Of a stretch of 64,000 nucleotides of DNA, positions 32,352-40,202 are shown one piece after another. A program made the translations under genes and the position numbers. Numbering within the stretch: position 1 is the first letter of the stretch; each line of letters opens with the position of its first letter. The stretch covers positions 248,001-312,000 of the forward strand of contig CAVWKS010000036.1 of assembly GCA_963755635.1 (NCBI GenBank), written 5' to 3'. The notes under the pieces were generated by a model. That model worked only from the letters and a program-made list of their open reading frames with translations, made no database searches and was not told the DNA's origin. Origin of the DNA: AC-32 sp963755635. Its GTDB lineage: Bacteria; Actinomycetota; Thermoleophilia; Gaiellales; Gaiellaceae.

Positions 32352-33661
32352 CTCGAAGCGGTCTAGGAACAGGGCACTCGGCTGGGCCAGCGTGCGGGAA
32401 TGTCACTAGAGGGTTACTCGGTTCGTGACCTTTACGAGGGAGCGCCGCCGTACCGAAGAGCCGCTTTTCGGTGCGGAGCTCGGACGGCCAGTCGATGCGG
32501 ACCGCCTTGGCGAAGCGCAGGTAGGCGCGAAGCGCCTCGCGCATCTCTTCGACGAACCCTTCGGCTCGGCGTGGCTCGAAGCTGTCCTCCCACCAGAGGG
32601 CGAGAACCTCCACTGTGCCCTCGGCGGGGGCGATGCGCGGCTCGATCCTGCCGACGAGGCGGTCGCGAAAGACGATCGGCAGGACGTACCAGCCCCAGCG
32701 CCGCTTGTCTGGCGGCACGTAGAGCTCCGAGACGTAGTCGAAATCGAACAGGCTCCCGAGTAGCCTCCGGTCCCAGACAAACGCGTCGTGCGGGGAGATG
32801 AACGCGACGGACGGCGGCAGCTCCGGCTGCAGCTCCAGCAGCTCGACATCGTCGCGGACGATGTACCGCTTGCCGGCCACACCCTCGACCTCGACAGGTA
32901 TCAGCTCCCCCAGCTCGACGAGCTCCTCCCGCAGTGCGTTGCGGCCGGGAAACCCCGGATAGCGCGGATCCGGATTGGCCGGGCCGAGAAACTCGAAGAT
33001 TCCCTCGCCCTGTCCGCTTGCGCCAACCAGCCCGTGCGCGCGGTACCGGGACAGCATCTTGTGGCGCAGCTGCTCGTGCAGCGTGAGGTCGTGCGCGAGC
33101 ACTTCGGGGGGAAGAAATCTCTCGGGCAGGTCGTAGTGCCGGTGATTGCCCTCCCGCTTGGCGATGCCCAGTACGCCGACGCGCGCATATGCGTCGAGCA
33201 CTGCGCGGACGGTGTTCACCGGCGCGCCGAACCAGTCCTTGGTCGGACCACGTTCCCCTCGAAGTCGGACGAGGACAGCGGCCCCTCCGCGCGGATCCGT
33301 TCCAGCACCCGCTTCGCCACTTCTGCGTTGTCGTCGAGCACCTTTTGCCAGCGGACGCTGGCACGGACGCGGAACCACGCGAACTCGCTCGCCGGCACGA
33401 GCGAGAGCCCCTTGTTGAACGCTTCGACGATCTGGCGGCGTTCGTACAGCTCGTCGCACCAAGCGGGGTCGTAGTCTGCGACCCGCGCGTGCAGCACGAG
33501 ATCATGGCTGCGGCCCGCGACGTCGACGGGATCGAGCTGGATCGAGCCCAGCCTACGCAGAACCTGGAGCACGCCGTCCGAACCGCCGCGAGCGAGCGCG
33601 CAGGTGCCAGGAGCTGCCGTGCAACGAGAAAACGACGCGCGTCCGCCTTGGCGAGCTTCAC
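32299..33661 (-). pseudogene. Winged-helix DNA-glycosylase-like (YcaQ/AlkX, HTH_42) gene with two frameshifts
   Basis: Three frames join into one protein of the crosslink-repair glycosylase family: MKLAKADARRFLVARQLLAP (from ATG 33661), then VLQVLRRLGSIQLDPVDVAGRSHD..., then ERGPTKDWFGAPVNTVRAVLDAYARVG to the C-terminus (GRIEPRI, VEVLALWWEDSFEP). Breaks lie near 33581-33590 and at a four-C run 33255-33258; one extra base at each restores the frame. The family unwinds and excises damaged bases in interstrand crosslinks. Two one-base deletions suggest recent decay or assembly errors in homopolymers. The last ~45 codons beyond about 32430 are probably not native. Confidence 0.8.
32374..32413 (+). 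repeat. 38-bp dispersed repeat, copy B
   Basis: GCACTCGGCTGGGCCAGCG... followed by GGGAATGTCAC. Closest relative of copy D. It lies 23 bp after the cupin stop, inside the open 3' extension of the broken winged-helix gene on the other strand. Confidence 0.65.
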
Positions 33662-33736
33662 CTCCGGGACGCTACCGCGATCCCACCATTACGCGCACGA
33701 AACCCGGCTCCAGGTCGCAACGTGGGCGTAGAAGCA

Positions 33737-33775
33737 CCGTCGCTTCGGCCAGTGTTCCGCAATGCCACCCTGAGC
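33737..33775 (+). repeat. 38-bp dispersed repeat, copy C
   Basis: CGCTTCGGCCAGTGTTCCG followed by CAATGCCACCCTGAG. It lies between the start of the broken winged-helix gene and the start of the GNAT gene. Confidence 0.6.
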
Positions 33776-33809
33776 TTGGCACGGCACGGTCTCTTTTAAG
33801 CTGCGGCCG

Positions 33810-34403
33810 ATGACCGAGCACGCCGCCGTGCCCTTCACCGTTCGACCTCTGACTCCCGAGACGTGGGATGCGTTCGCGGACCTCGCCGAGCGGCACAACG
33901 GCGTGTGGGGTGGGTGCTGGTGCACGTGGTTCCACACCTTCCACGCCGAGAAGGAGTTCTCGTACGAGGCCAACCGGGCGTTGAAGGAGCGACTCGTCCG
34001 CGAGGGCCGAGCTCACGCCGCGCTGGTCTTCGACGGCGACGTCTCCGTCGCCTGGTGTCAGTTCGGAAGCCCGGAGGAGTTGAAGAACATGAAGCACCGC
34101 AAGGAGTACGAGGCCGAGCTCGACAGCCTGCCCGACTACCGCTTGACGTGCTTCTTCGTCGACAAGCGCTATCGCTGCCGCGGCGTCTCTGCCCTGGCGC
34201 TCGAGGGGGCGCTCAACCTGATCGCCGAGGCCGGCGGCGGGGTTGTCGAGGCCTATCCCCAGGACACCGGCGGCAAAAGGATCAGCGCGTCGTTCCTCTA
34301 CAGCGTCACTCGCAGCCTGTTCGAGCAAGCCGGTTTCAGCTATGTGCGCCCGAAGGGGAAGAACCACACAGTGATGCGGACGACGATCGACCCGGCCCGG
34401 TAG
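33810..34403 (+). CDS. GNAT-family N-acetyltransferase
   Basis: A 197-residue acetyltransferase fold. Conserved elements are GVWGGCWCTWFH at the N-terminus, WCQFGSPEEL, and the acetyl-CoA-binding beta-4/alpha-3 region CFFVDKRYRCRGVSALALEGAL with an R-x-x-G-V loop, then GFSYVRPKGKNHTVMR. Predicted to acetylate a small molecule or protein; substrate unknown. ATG 33810 lies 7 nt after TAAGCT (33797-33802), so probably leaderless. It is bracketed by repeat copies C and D, like a cassette. Confidence 0.82.
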   Translation: MTEHAAVPFTVRPLTPETWDAFADLAERHNGVWGGCWCTWFHTFHAEKEFSYEANRALKERLVREGRAHAALVFDGDVSVAWCQFGSPEELKNMKHRKEYEAELDSLPDYRLTCFFVDKRYRCRGVSALALEGALNLIAEAGGGVVEAYPQDTGGKRISASFLYSVTRSLFEQAGFSYVRPKGKNHTVMRTTIDPAR

Positions 34404-34453
34404 CCGGGGGAAGGCCTAGGCGGCTTGGCCAAGATCACCCCTTCGGAGTGGCC

Positions 34454-34489
34454 GACGCTCGGCTGCGCCAGCGCGATGTCACCCGACGT
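34454..34489 (+). repeat. 38-bp dispersed repeat, copy D
   Basis: ACGCTCGGCTGCGCCAGCG followed by CGATGTCACCCGACG, with a 4-nt deletion relative to copy B. It lies between the GNAT gene and a small leftward gene and ends the repeat-delimited stretch. Confidence 0.6.
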
Positions 34490-34514
34490 CCGCGCAGATG
34501 ACTGCGGTCAGGCG

Positions 34515-34649
34515 TTAGCGCTCGGACTCGCGCTTTTTGGCTTCGGCCTTACGCCGTGCGATCGCTTCGCGGAGCCGGCGGTCGAGGTCTGCACCGCGGG
34601 CCTTGCGCTCGGCTCGATGCTCAGGGCTCTCGTTGTACTTCTTCCCCAT
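34515..34649 (-). CDS. Very small highly charged protein (44 aa)
   Basis: Starts MGKKYNESPEHRAERKARGADL and is a single charged helix rich in Arg, Lys, Glu and Ala. ATG 34649 has AGAGGAC upstream as a Shine-Dalgarno sequence; an in-frame ATG at 34700 would start within the arsR promoter. No family recognised. It is divergent from the arsR gene. Confidence 0.5.
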   Translation of the reverse strand: MGKKYNESPEHRAERKARGADLDRRLREAIARRKAEAKKRESER

Positions 34650-34671
34650 CGTCCTCTGGCGATTTCGGACC

Positions 34672-34723
34672 TTGACGTCGCTCTCTGAGTAAGCGTACAC
34701 TTACGGTAAGTGACCACTTACCG
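34672..34723 (+). promoter_or_regulatory. arsR promoter with three-half-site autoregulatory operator
   Basis: A clean promoter: TTGACG (34672-34677), 18-bp spacer, TACACT (34696-34701), then GTG 34710 at 8 nt, so leaderless. The -10 and start codon are covered by three half-sites CACTTAC (34698-34704), GTAAGTG (34706-34712) and CACTTAC (34715-34721). The last two form the perfect inverted repeat CGGTAAGTG-AC-CACTTACCG. Binding of the ArsR product here would block its own transcription. Confidence 0.8.
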
Positions 34724-35024
34724 AACTCCGATGGACGTGCTGGGTGATCCGACGCGGCGGGCGATCTTCGAGCAGCTTCGCTCGGGCGCCCGCTCGGTCG
34801 GCGAGATCGCGGCCGAGCTGCCCGTCAGCCGGCCGGCGGTTTCGCAGCACCTCCGCGTGCTGAAGGAGGCGGGGCTGGTAACGGAGCGGCGGAACGGCAC
34901 ACGGCGGCTGTACCGGGTCGATCCGGACGGGCTGGGCGAGCTGCGCCGTTACGTCGAGGACTACTGGACCGAGGCGCTCGCGGCCTTCAAGGCCGAAGCC
35001 GAGCGCGAGAGGAGGAGCGCATGA
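34710..35024 (+). CDS. ArsR-family transcriptional repressor
   Basis: A 104-residue winged-helix regulator. LGDPTRRAIFEQLRSGARSVGEIAAELPVSRPAVSQHLRVLKEAGLVTERRNGTRRLYRV is the typical ArsR core with the recognition helix SRPAVSQHLRVL. The cysteine metal site ELCVCDL of classical ArsR is absent, as in the PadR-like/SRPBCC-associated subgroup, so it likely senses something other than arsenite. GTG 34710 (or ATG 34731) starts it. It overlaps the SRPBCC gene by 4 bp, a pairing very common in Actinobacteria. Confidence 0.9.
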   Translation: MTTYRTPMDVLGDPTRRAIFEQLRSGARSVGEIAAELPVSRPAVSQHLRVLKEAGLVTERRNGTRRLYRVDPDGLGELRRYVEDYWTEALAAFKAEAERERRSA

Positions 35025-35473
35025 GCATGCAAGCCGAGGAGCTGGTCGTTCGCAAGAGCGTCGTCGTCGACTGCTCGCCCGAGCACGCGTTCGAGACGTT
35101 CACGGCGCGGTTCCAGGACTGGTGGCCGTTTCACATCCACGCCCCGGGCGACGGCCCGACGGCGGAAGCGATCTTCGAGCCGGCCGTCGGCGGGCGCATC
35201 TACAGCCGGACCGAGAAAGGCGACGAGCACGAATGGGCGACGGTCACCGTCTGGGAACCGCCGTCGCGCGTCGCCGTCGACTGGCACGTCACAGCGGGCA
35301 AGCCGTCCACCGAGCTGGAGGTGCGATTCGTCCCTGAGGGCGACGGCACCCGTGTCGAGCTCGAGCACCGGGGTTGGGAGCGCTGGGGCGAGGAATCTCA
35401 GGAGGCTCAGGCCAGCTACAACGAGGGCTGGGACCCCGTTCTGCAGGCATTCGTCGCGGCTACGAGCGCCTAG
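35021..35473 (+). CDS. SRPBCC/AHSA1-family protein
   Basis: A 150-residue START-like barrel of the activator-of-Hsp90-homology type. It begins VVRKSVVVDCSPEHAFETFTARFQDWWPFHIH and contains VGGRIYSRTEKGDEHEWATVTVWEPPSRVAVDWH and GTRVELEHRGWERWG. Such proteins bind small hydrophobic ligands and are typically cotranscribed with a metal-independent ArsR. ATG overlaps the arsR stop (ATGA). Its end overlaps the convergent MocR gene by 14 bp. Specific ligand unknown. Confidence 0.87.
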   Translation: MSMQAEELVVRKSVVVDCSPEHAFETFTARFQDWWPFHIHAPGDGPTAEAIFEPAVGGRIYSRTEKGDEHEWATVTVWEPPSRVAVDWHVTAGKPSTELEVRFVPEGDGTRVELEHRGWERWGEESQEAQASYNEGWDPVLQAFVAATSA

Positions 35474-36902
35474 AAGGAGCTGCTGGGCCGTCGTCCGCGG
35501 CGGCGGCCCTGACCGCCTCTGCCAGCGTGCGCACCGCTGCCCGGATCGTCGCCTCGCTTGGAACCGCGTACCCGAGCAGCAGCGTCGGCTCGCCGCGGGC
35601 TCGCACGGAATGCTCGCTCAACCCGTAGACGCCGATCCCCTGCCGGCGGGCCTCCTCGAGCACACGCCGTTCGTCCGACCCGGGCGGCAGCACGGCCGCG
35701 ATGTACAGCCCGGCCGCGGCCCCGCGGACCTCGACCTCTGGAAGCTCCCGGGCGAGAGAGCGCACGAGCACGTCGCGGCGACGGCGATAGCGGAGACGCA
35801 TCCTGCGGAGATGGCGATCGAGCTCGCCGCGGGCGAGAAAGTCCGCAAAGGCAAGCTGCTCCAGCCGCGGAGGAGCGATCGCCGTGTACAGCACCTGGTC
35901 GACGAGCCCGTGGACGAGGCGCGGCGGGGCGACGATCCAGCCGAGGCGCAGCGTGGGCGCGAGCGTCTTGCTGGCCGAGCCGCAATAGACGACTCGGTCC
36001 GGCATCAGGCCCTGCAGCGATCCGACCGGGGGCCGGTCGTAGCGGAACTCGGCGTCGTAGTCGTCCTCGACGATCAGCGCATCGGCGCTCTCGGCCCACG
36101 CGAGCATCCGGGCGCGGCGTTCCGGCGTGAGCACCGCGCCGGTCGGGAACTGGTGCGCCGGCGTCACGAGCACCGCCTCGGGCGCAGCGCGCGCAAGAGC
36201 ATCCACGTCGATCCCCTCCTCGTCGACCGGGATCGGCACCGGCTCGAGCCCGCTGCGCTCGACGAGCCCGCGGATGACGGCGTGGCCTGGGTCCTCGACG
36301 CCGATGCGCCCCCGACCGGTCCTCGCCAGCACGGCGCCGATCAGCCCGATCGCCTGGGCGAAGCCGCCGCAGACGAACGTGTGCTCCGGGTCTCCGACGA
36401 CACCGCGGACGCGACCGAGGTAGGAGACGAGCCCCTCCCGCAATGACGTCACTCCGCGGACGTCGCCGTAGCCGAGCTCGCTGTCCGGAGCGCGCTTCAG
36501 CGCAGCGCGATACGACTTCAGCCATTCCTCGCGGGGGAAGGCCGCGTAGTCCGGGAGGTCCGGCCTGAGGTTGTAGCGCCAGAGCGGGTCGGCCGCAACC
36601 GTGCGCGGGGACGCCTGCAGGCCGATCGCCGCGGCGACAAGCGGCGGTGCGTTGGGCCGGAGCTGCAGATAGCCCTCCGCACCGAGCTGGGCGTACGCGG
36701 CGACCACGAGACCCCGGGAGATGCCGAGCTCCGCGGCGAGCGCGCGTGTCGAGGGGAGCGGCGTCCCGGGCCGCAGCCGCCCGACGCGGACGGCGTCGCG
36801 GAGCTGGTGCTCGAGCTGCGCCGAGAGCGACCCGCGGCCACTGCGGCGCTGAAGCGTCACGAGCAATTCGGGCGCCTTCGCGCGCCTCGTCGAGTGGTCC
36901 AT
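35460..36902 (-). CDS. MocR-type regulator (GntR winged helix fused to class I aminotransferase)
   Basis: A 480-residue two-domain PLP-dependent regulator. Residues ~15-85 are a GntR winged helix (LSAQLEHQLRDAVRVGRLRPGTPLPSTRALAAELGISRGLVVAAYAQL). The rest is an aspartate-aminotransferase fold with HQFPTGAVLTPERR, VEDDYDAEFRYDRPP and the PLP-lysine motif YCGSASKTLAPTLRLGW. MocR proteins usually control a nearby, often divergent gene in response to PLP or an amino-acid derivative. Its ATG (36902) overlaps the first bases of an alternative start on the plus strand. The divergent beta-propeller gene is the natural candidate target. Confidence 0.92.
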   Translation of the reverse strand: MDHSTRRAKAPELLVTLQRRSGRGSLSAQLEHQLRDAVRVGRLRPGTPLPSTRALAAELGISRGLVVAAYAQLGAEGYLQLRPNAPPLVAAAIGLQASPRTVAADPLWRYNLRPDLPDYAAFPREEWLKSYRAALKRAPDSELGYGDVRGVTSLREGLVSYLGRVRGVVGDPEHTFVCGGFAQAIGLIGAVLARTGRGRIGVEDPGHAVIRGLVERSGLEPVPIPVDEEGIDVDALARAAPEAVLVTPAHQFPTGAVLTPERRARMLAWAESADALIVEDDYDAEFRYDRPPVGSLQGLMPDRVVYCGSASKTLAPTLRLGWIVAPPRLVHGLVDQVLYTAIAPPRLEQLAFADFLARGELDRHLRRMRLRYRRRRDVLVRSLARELPEVEVRGAAAGLYIAAVLPPGSDERRVLEEARRQGIGVYGLSEHSVRARGEPTLLLGYAVPSEATIRAAVRTLAEAVRAAAADDGPAAPSRRS

Positions 36903-36924
36903 GAAATTCGCCTCGAAGTGGACC

Positions 36925-36953
36925 TTAACAATGACCAGTCCAATCTCTACCTT
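36925..36953 (+). promoter_or_regulatory. Promoter of the beta-propeller gene
   Basis: TTAACA (36925-36930), 17-bp spacer, TACCTT (36948-36953), then ATG 36961 at 7 nt: a good sigma-70 promoter giving a leaderless mRNA. GGTCCA at 36896-36901 and TGGACC around 36919-36924 are mutually complementary, and AGTCCA recurs in the spacer. These are candidate MocR half-sites. Confidence 0.65.
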
Positions 36954-36960
36954 GGTCGCC

Positions 36961-37887
36961 ATGCGACGCGTCTTCACCCTCGGCGGCCTCGTTCTGGGCC
37001 TCGTCGGCGTCACCGTCGCGGCAGGCGCGAGCGCGAGTCCCGCCGTCGTCGCGCGGATCGTCACCGGCAGCGGGCCCTGCTCTGAGATCGGCGGCTTCGG
37101 TTACGTCTGGGTTGGCGTCAACGGTGAGGGAACTGTCGTGAGGATCGACCCCGCGACGAACGCAGTCGACGCCACGATTCCGGTGGGCCGCGGGCCGTGC
37201 GGCGTGGCCATCGGCTCGGGGTCGGTCTGGGTCGACGGCTACGGCACGGAATCGGTCATCCGCATCAACCCCGCGACGCTCAAGGTCGTGAAGAAGATCC
37301 ACCTGCCGGACCAGATCTGGGATGTCACCTACGGCGCCGGCTCCGTCTGGGCGACGGAGACGAACCGCGGTTACGTCGACCGGATCAACCCGAAGCTGAA
37401 CAAGGTGAGGCGGCGCATCCGGATCGGGCGCGGCGTCGGGCCCGCCAACCTACGCTACGCCGCCGGCGCGGTCTGGGTCGGGAGCCAGTTCGGGCGCCAC
37501 ATCTACCGGATCGACGCACGGACGAACAAGGTCCGCGCGATCCGCGTCGGCATCGGCCCACGCGGGCTTGCCGCCTCGGCCGGCGCGATCTGGGTCGCGA
37601 ACCGTCTCTCGAACACGGTCTCGCGGATCGACCCGCGCACGCGGAAGGTGGTCGCGACGATCTCGGTCGGGGATCAGCCCGAGAACCCCGCGATCGCCGA
37701 CGACGGAACGGTGTTCGTCCCGAACGTCGGCGCCGACTCGGTCTCACGGATCGATCCCGCGACGAACACGGTGATCGGCACGACTGCAGTTGGCTCGAAA
37801 CCGTTCCCCGCGGCATCAGCCTTCGGCGACATCTGGGTGCCGAGCTTCGGCGGGGACGACATCTACCGAATCCGCCCCGGCGCTTAG
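36961..37887 (+). CDS. Secreted YVTN-type beta-propeller protein
   Basis: A 308-residue protein with signal peptide MRRVFTLGGLVLGLVGVTVAAGASAS and six or seven ~42-residue propeller blades. The blades repeat GSVWV-x-RINPATLKVVKKI, GAVWVGS...IYRIDARTNKVRAI, GAIWVAN...SRIDPRTRKVVATISVG and so on. These YncE/Vgb-like propellers bind partners or cofactors at the cell surface; no catalytic residues are evident. ATG 36961 fits the promoter spacing. An ATG at 36901 would overlap the MocR start and spoil the signal peptide. Its stop overlaps ruvB's by 4 bp. Confidence 0.85.
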   Translation: MRRVFTLGGLVLGLVGVTVAAGASASPAVVARIVTGSGPCSEIGGFGYVWVGVNGEGTVVRIDPATNAVDATIPVGRGPCGVAIGSGSVWVDGYGTESVIRINPATLKVVKKIHLPDQIWDVTYGAGSVWATETNRGYVDRINPKLNKVRRRIRIGRGVGPANLRYAAGAVWVGSQFGRHIYRIDARTNKVRAIRVGIGPRGLAASAGAIWVANRLSNTVSRIDPRTRKVVATISVGDQPENPAIADDGTVFVPNVGADSVSRIDPATNTVIGTTAVGSKPFPAASAFGDIWVPSFGGDDIYRIRPGA

Positions 37888-38906
37888 AACAGGCTGCCGG
37901 GCCCGTCGTCCGGGGCAGGGGCCCCGACGTGCTCGCGGCCGAGCTTCGTGACGATCCGGCCGCGCGGCGTTCGCTGGAGGAAGCCGAGCTGGAGCAGGTA
38001 CGGCTCGTAGACGTCCTCGATCGTGTCGGTCTCCTCGCCGAGCGCCACCGCGAGCGTCGAGAGCCCGACCGGGCCGCCGTCGAACTTGTGGACGATCGAG
38101 CTCAGCAGCGCGCGGTCGATCCGCTCGAGGCCGCGCGCGTCGACCTCCATCAGCTCGAGGGCTTCGCGGGCGATCGCGGTCGTGATCGCGCCTTCGTGCC
38201 TGACCTCGGCGACGTCGCGGACGCGGCGCAGGATCCGGTTCGCGATCCGCGGCGTCCCGCGTGAGCGGCCGGCGATCTCGTCGGCGGCCTCGTCCTCGAT
38301 CTGGACGTCGAGGATCCGCGCCGAGCGGCGCACGATCCGCGCGAGCTCCTCGGGCTGGTAGTGCTCGAGCCGGAAGGTCAGGCCGAAGCGGTCGCGAAGG
38401 GGGCTGGTCAGAAGCCCCGTCCGCGTGGTCGCCCCGACAAGCGTGAACGGCGGCAGGTCAAGCGTCAGCGTCCGCGCCGCAGGCCCCTGGCCGACGATGA
38501 TGTCCAGCCGGAAGTCCTCGAGCGCCGGGTAGAGGATCTCCTCGACGGCGCGGTTGATCCGGTGGATCTCGTCGATGAAGAGGATGTCGCGCTCGTTGAG
38601 CGCGGTCAGGATCGCAGCGACGTCGCCTTTGCGCTCCAGTGCAGGCCCGGCGGCCGAGCGCAGGCCGACGCCGAGCTCCTCGCGGACGATGTGAGCGAGG
38701 CTCGTCTTGCCGAGGCCCGGCGGGCCGATCAGGAGCAGATGGTCGAGCGCCTCGCCGCGCGTGCGGGTCGCCTCGAGCGCGATCGCGAGCTGCTCCTTGA
38801 CGCGCTCCTGGCCGACGAACTCCTCCAGCCGGCGCGGCCGCAGGGAGCGCTCGAGCTCGTCCTCGTCGGGTCGCTCCGTCGGCGCGAGGAACTGTGTCTC
38901 CGTCAC
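37884..38906 (-). CDS. ruvB: Holliday junction branch migration ATPase RuvB
   Basis: Hexameric AAA+ motor that drives branch migration with RuvA. 340 residues: LRPRRLEEFVGQERVKEQL, Walker A IGPPGLGKTSLA (about residues 61-72), Walker B FIDEIHRIN, sensor GATTRTGLLTSPLRDRFG, and the C-terminal winged helix with QLGFLQRTPRGRIVT. It overlaps ruvA by 4 bp and is the last gene of ruvCAB. It converges with the propeller gene. Confidence 0.97.
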   Translation of the reverse strand: MTETQFLAPTERPDEDELERSLRPRRLEEFVGQERVKEQLAIALEATRTRGEALDHLLLIGPPGLGKTSLAHIVREELGVGLRSAAGPALERKGDVAAILTALNERDILFIDEIHRINRAVEEILYPALEDFRLDIIVGQGPAARTLTLDLPPFTLVGATTRTGLLTSPLRDRFGLTFRLEHYQPEELARIVRRSARILDVQIEDEAADEIAGRSRGTPRIANRILRRVRDVAEVRHEGAITTAIAREALELMEVDARGLERIDRALLSSIVHKFDGGPVGLSTLAVALGEETDTIEDVYEPYLLQLGFLQRTPRGRIVTKLGREHVGAPAPDDGPGSLF

Positions 38907-39457
38907 GCGGCCTCCCTGAGGGCGAGGCGAACCTGCTCCTCGACGGCCAGGTCGGGATCGACCTGCGCGAGCGCGCGCTCGGCCTCGACCGGCGTGTAGC
39001 CGAGCTCGACGAGCGCGTCACGGGCGCCGACGTGGCCGCTCTCGGCGGGCGAGGTGACCGAGCCGAGCTTCTCCTTCAGCTCGAGCACGACGCGCTGCGC
39101 GGTCTTCTTGCCGATCCCGGGGATCGCCTCGAAGCGCGCGGTGTCCTCGAGCGCGATCGCGCGGCGCAGGTCGGCCGGCGGCGAGCCAGAGACGATCGCG
39201 AGCGCGACCTTCGGCCCGACGCCCGAGACGGCGAGCAGGTGCTCGAACAGCTCGCGCTCTGCCGCGTCGGCGAAGCCGTAGAGCTGGAGCGCGTCCTCGC
39301 GGACGTGGAGGTAGGTCTCGAGCGACACCTCTCCCCCGCCCTCGGCGAGCCGCTGCGCGGTCGGGGTCGCGTTGACGAGGTAGCCGACGCCGCCGACGTC
39401 GAGCACGAGCCGCTCGCCCGTGCGCGGCGCGGCCTTCCCGCGGAGACGAGCGATCAC
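38903..39457 (-). CDS. ruvA: Holliday junction DNA helicase subunit RuvA
   Basis: Tetrameric junction-binding protein, 184 residues. N-terminal OB domain (MIARLRGKAAPRTGERLVLDVGGVGYLVN), two helix-hairpin-helix motifs (LLAVSGVGPKVALAIVS and IPGIGKKTAQRVVLELKEKL) and the C-terminal RuvB-contacting domain (DALVELGYTPVEAERALAQV). 4-bp overlaps with ruvC upstream and ruvB downstream. Confidence 0.96.
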   Translation of the reverse strand: MIARLRGKAAPRTGERLVLDVGGVGYLVNATPTAQRLAEGGGEVSLETYLHVREDALQLYGFADAAERELFEHLLAVSGVGPKVALAIVSGSPPADLRRAIALEDTARFEAIPGIGKKTAQRVVLELKEKLGSVTSPAESGHVGARDALVELGYTPVEAERALAQVDPDLAVEEQVRLALREAA

Positions 39458-39942
39458 CCGGCAGCCCGCAGCAGTGGCGGTGCGAGCGCGTGGCAGATCG
39501 CGACCGCGAGCGCGTCGGAGGCATGGTGCGAGCTTGGCGCCTTCCGGAGGCCGAGGATCGCCATCACCATCCGCTGCACCTGGGCCTTCTCGGCGCGGCC
39601 GTAGCCGCAGACCGCCTGCTTGACGCGCGAGGGCGCGTACTCAGCGCACTCGATGCCGTACGACGCGGCCGCGACGAGCACGGCGCCGCGCGCCTGCCCG
39701 ACGGAGAGCGCGGTGCGGGCGTCGACGCCGACGAACGACTCCTCGATCACGACGGCAGCCGGCCTGTACTCCTCGATCAGATCGCTGACGCCGTCGAAGA
39801 TCGTTTTCAGGCGCAGCTCCTGGCGTCTTCCGGCGGGGGTCTTCCACCAGCCGGCATCGACCGCCCTGAGGCGGCCGCCGCTTTCTTGGACTATGCCGTA
39901 GCCGCATGCAGCAGTGCCCGGATCGATGCCGAGAACCTTCAC
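39454..39942 (-). CDS. ruvC: Holliday junction resolvase RuvC
   Basis: RNase H-fold endonuclease resolving Holliday junctions, 162 residues. Catalytic acidic residues lie in LGIDPGTAACGYG (Asp7), VVIEESFVG (Glu67/68) and SSHHASDALAVAICH (His-His...Asp143). GTG 39942 lies 6 nt after TAACCT (minus, 39949-39954), so leaderless initiation of the ruvCAB operon is likely. yebC, usually adjacent upstream, is separated here by the cupredoxin and decayed lipoprotein genes. Confidence 0.95.
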   Translation of the reverse strand: MKVLGIDPGTAACGYGIVQESGGRLRAVDAGWWKTPAGRRQELRLKTIFDGVSDLIEEYRPAAVVIEESFVGVDARTALSVGQARGAVLVAAASYGIECAEYAPSRVKQAVCGYGRAEKAQVQRMVMAILGLRKAPSSHHASDALAVAICHALAPPLLRAAG

Positions 39943-39979
39943 GCCGTGAGGTTAGGCATCGCCTCGGACGTTCCTGCCT

Positions 39980-40006
39980 CACGGGGGAACCCCTGGTTCC
40001 CCCGTG
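39980..40006. repeat. Perfect 12-bp inverted repeat in the ruvC/cupredoxin divergent region
   Basis: CACGGGGGAACC (39980-39991), 3-nt loop, GGTTCCCCCGTG (39995-40006). It lies 25 bp upstream of the ruvC -10 and about 200 bp before the divergent cupredoxin gene, where a terminator is not expected. The remaining sequence to 40203 shows no gene; a TATCGT lies at 40187-40192 before the cupredoxin start. Confidence 0.7.
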
Positions 40007-40202
40007 CAGGCCCCCTCCTCGACACCGCTTCCGTGCTGCACTCGTGCGAGGAGCCGCCCGTGCGAATCGTTCTGCCGACGTCCGGCCTCCGACAGCGAAC
40101 CAGGCGGAGCCGGGCCGAGCCCGTCTCCGCGGCGTGGAAACGTTTTGAACGTTCCTACGGATTAGGAAATCCGATTCGGGCGAGTTATCGTAGGCACGAA
40201 CG

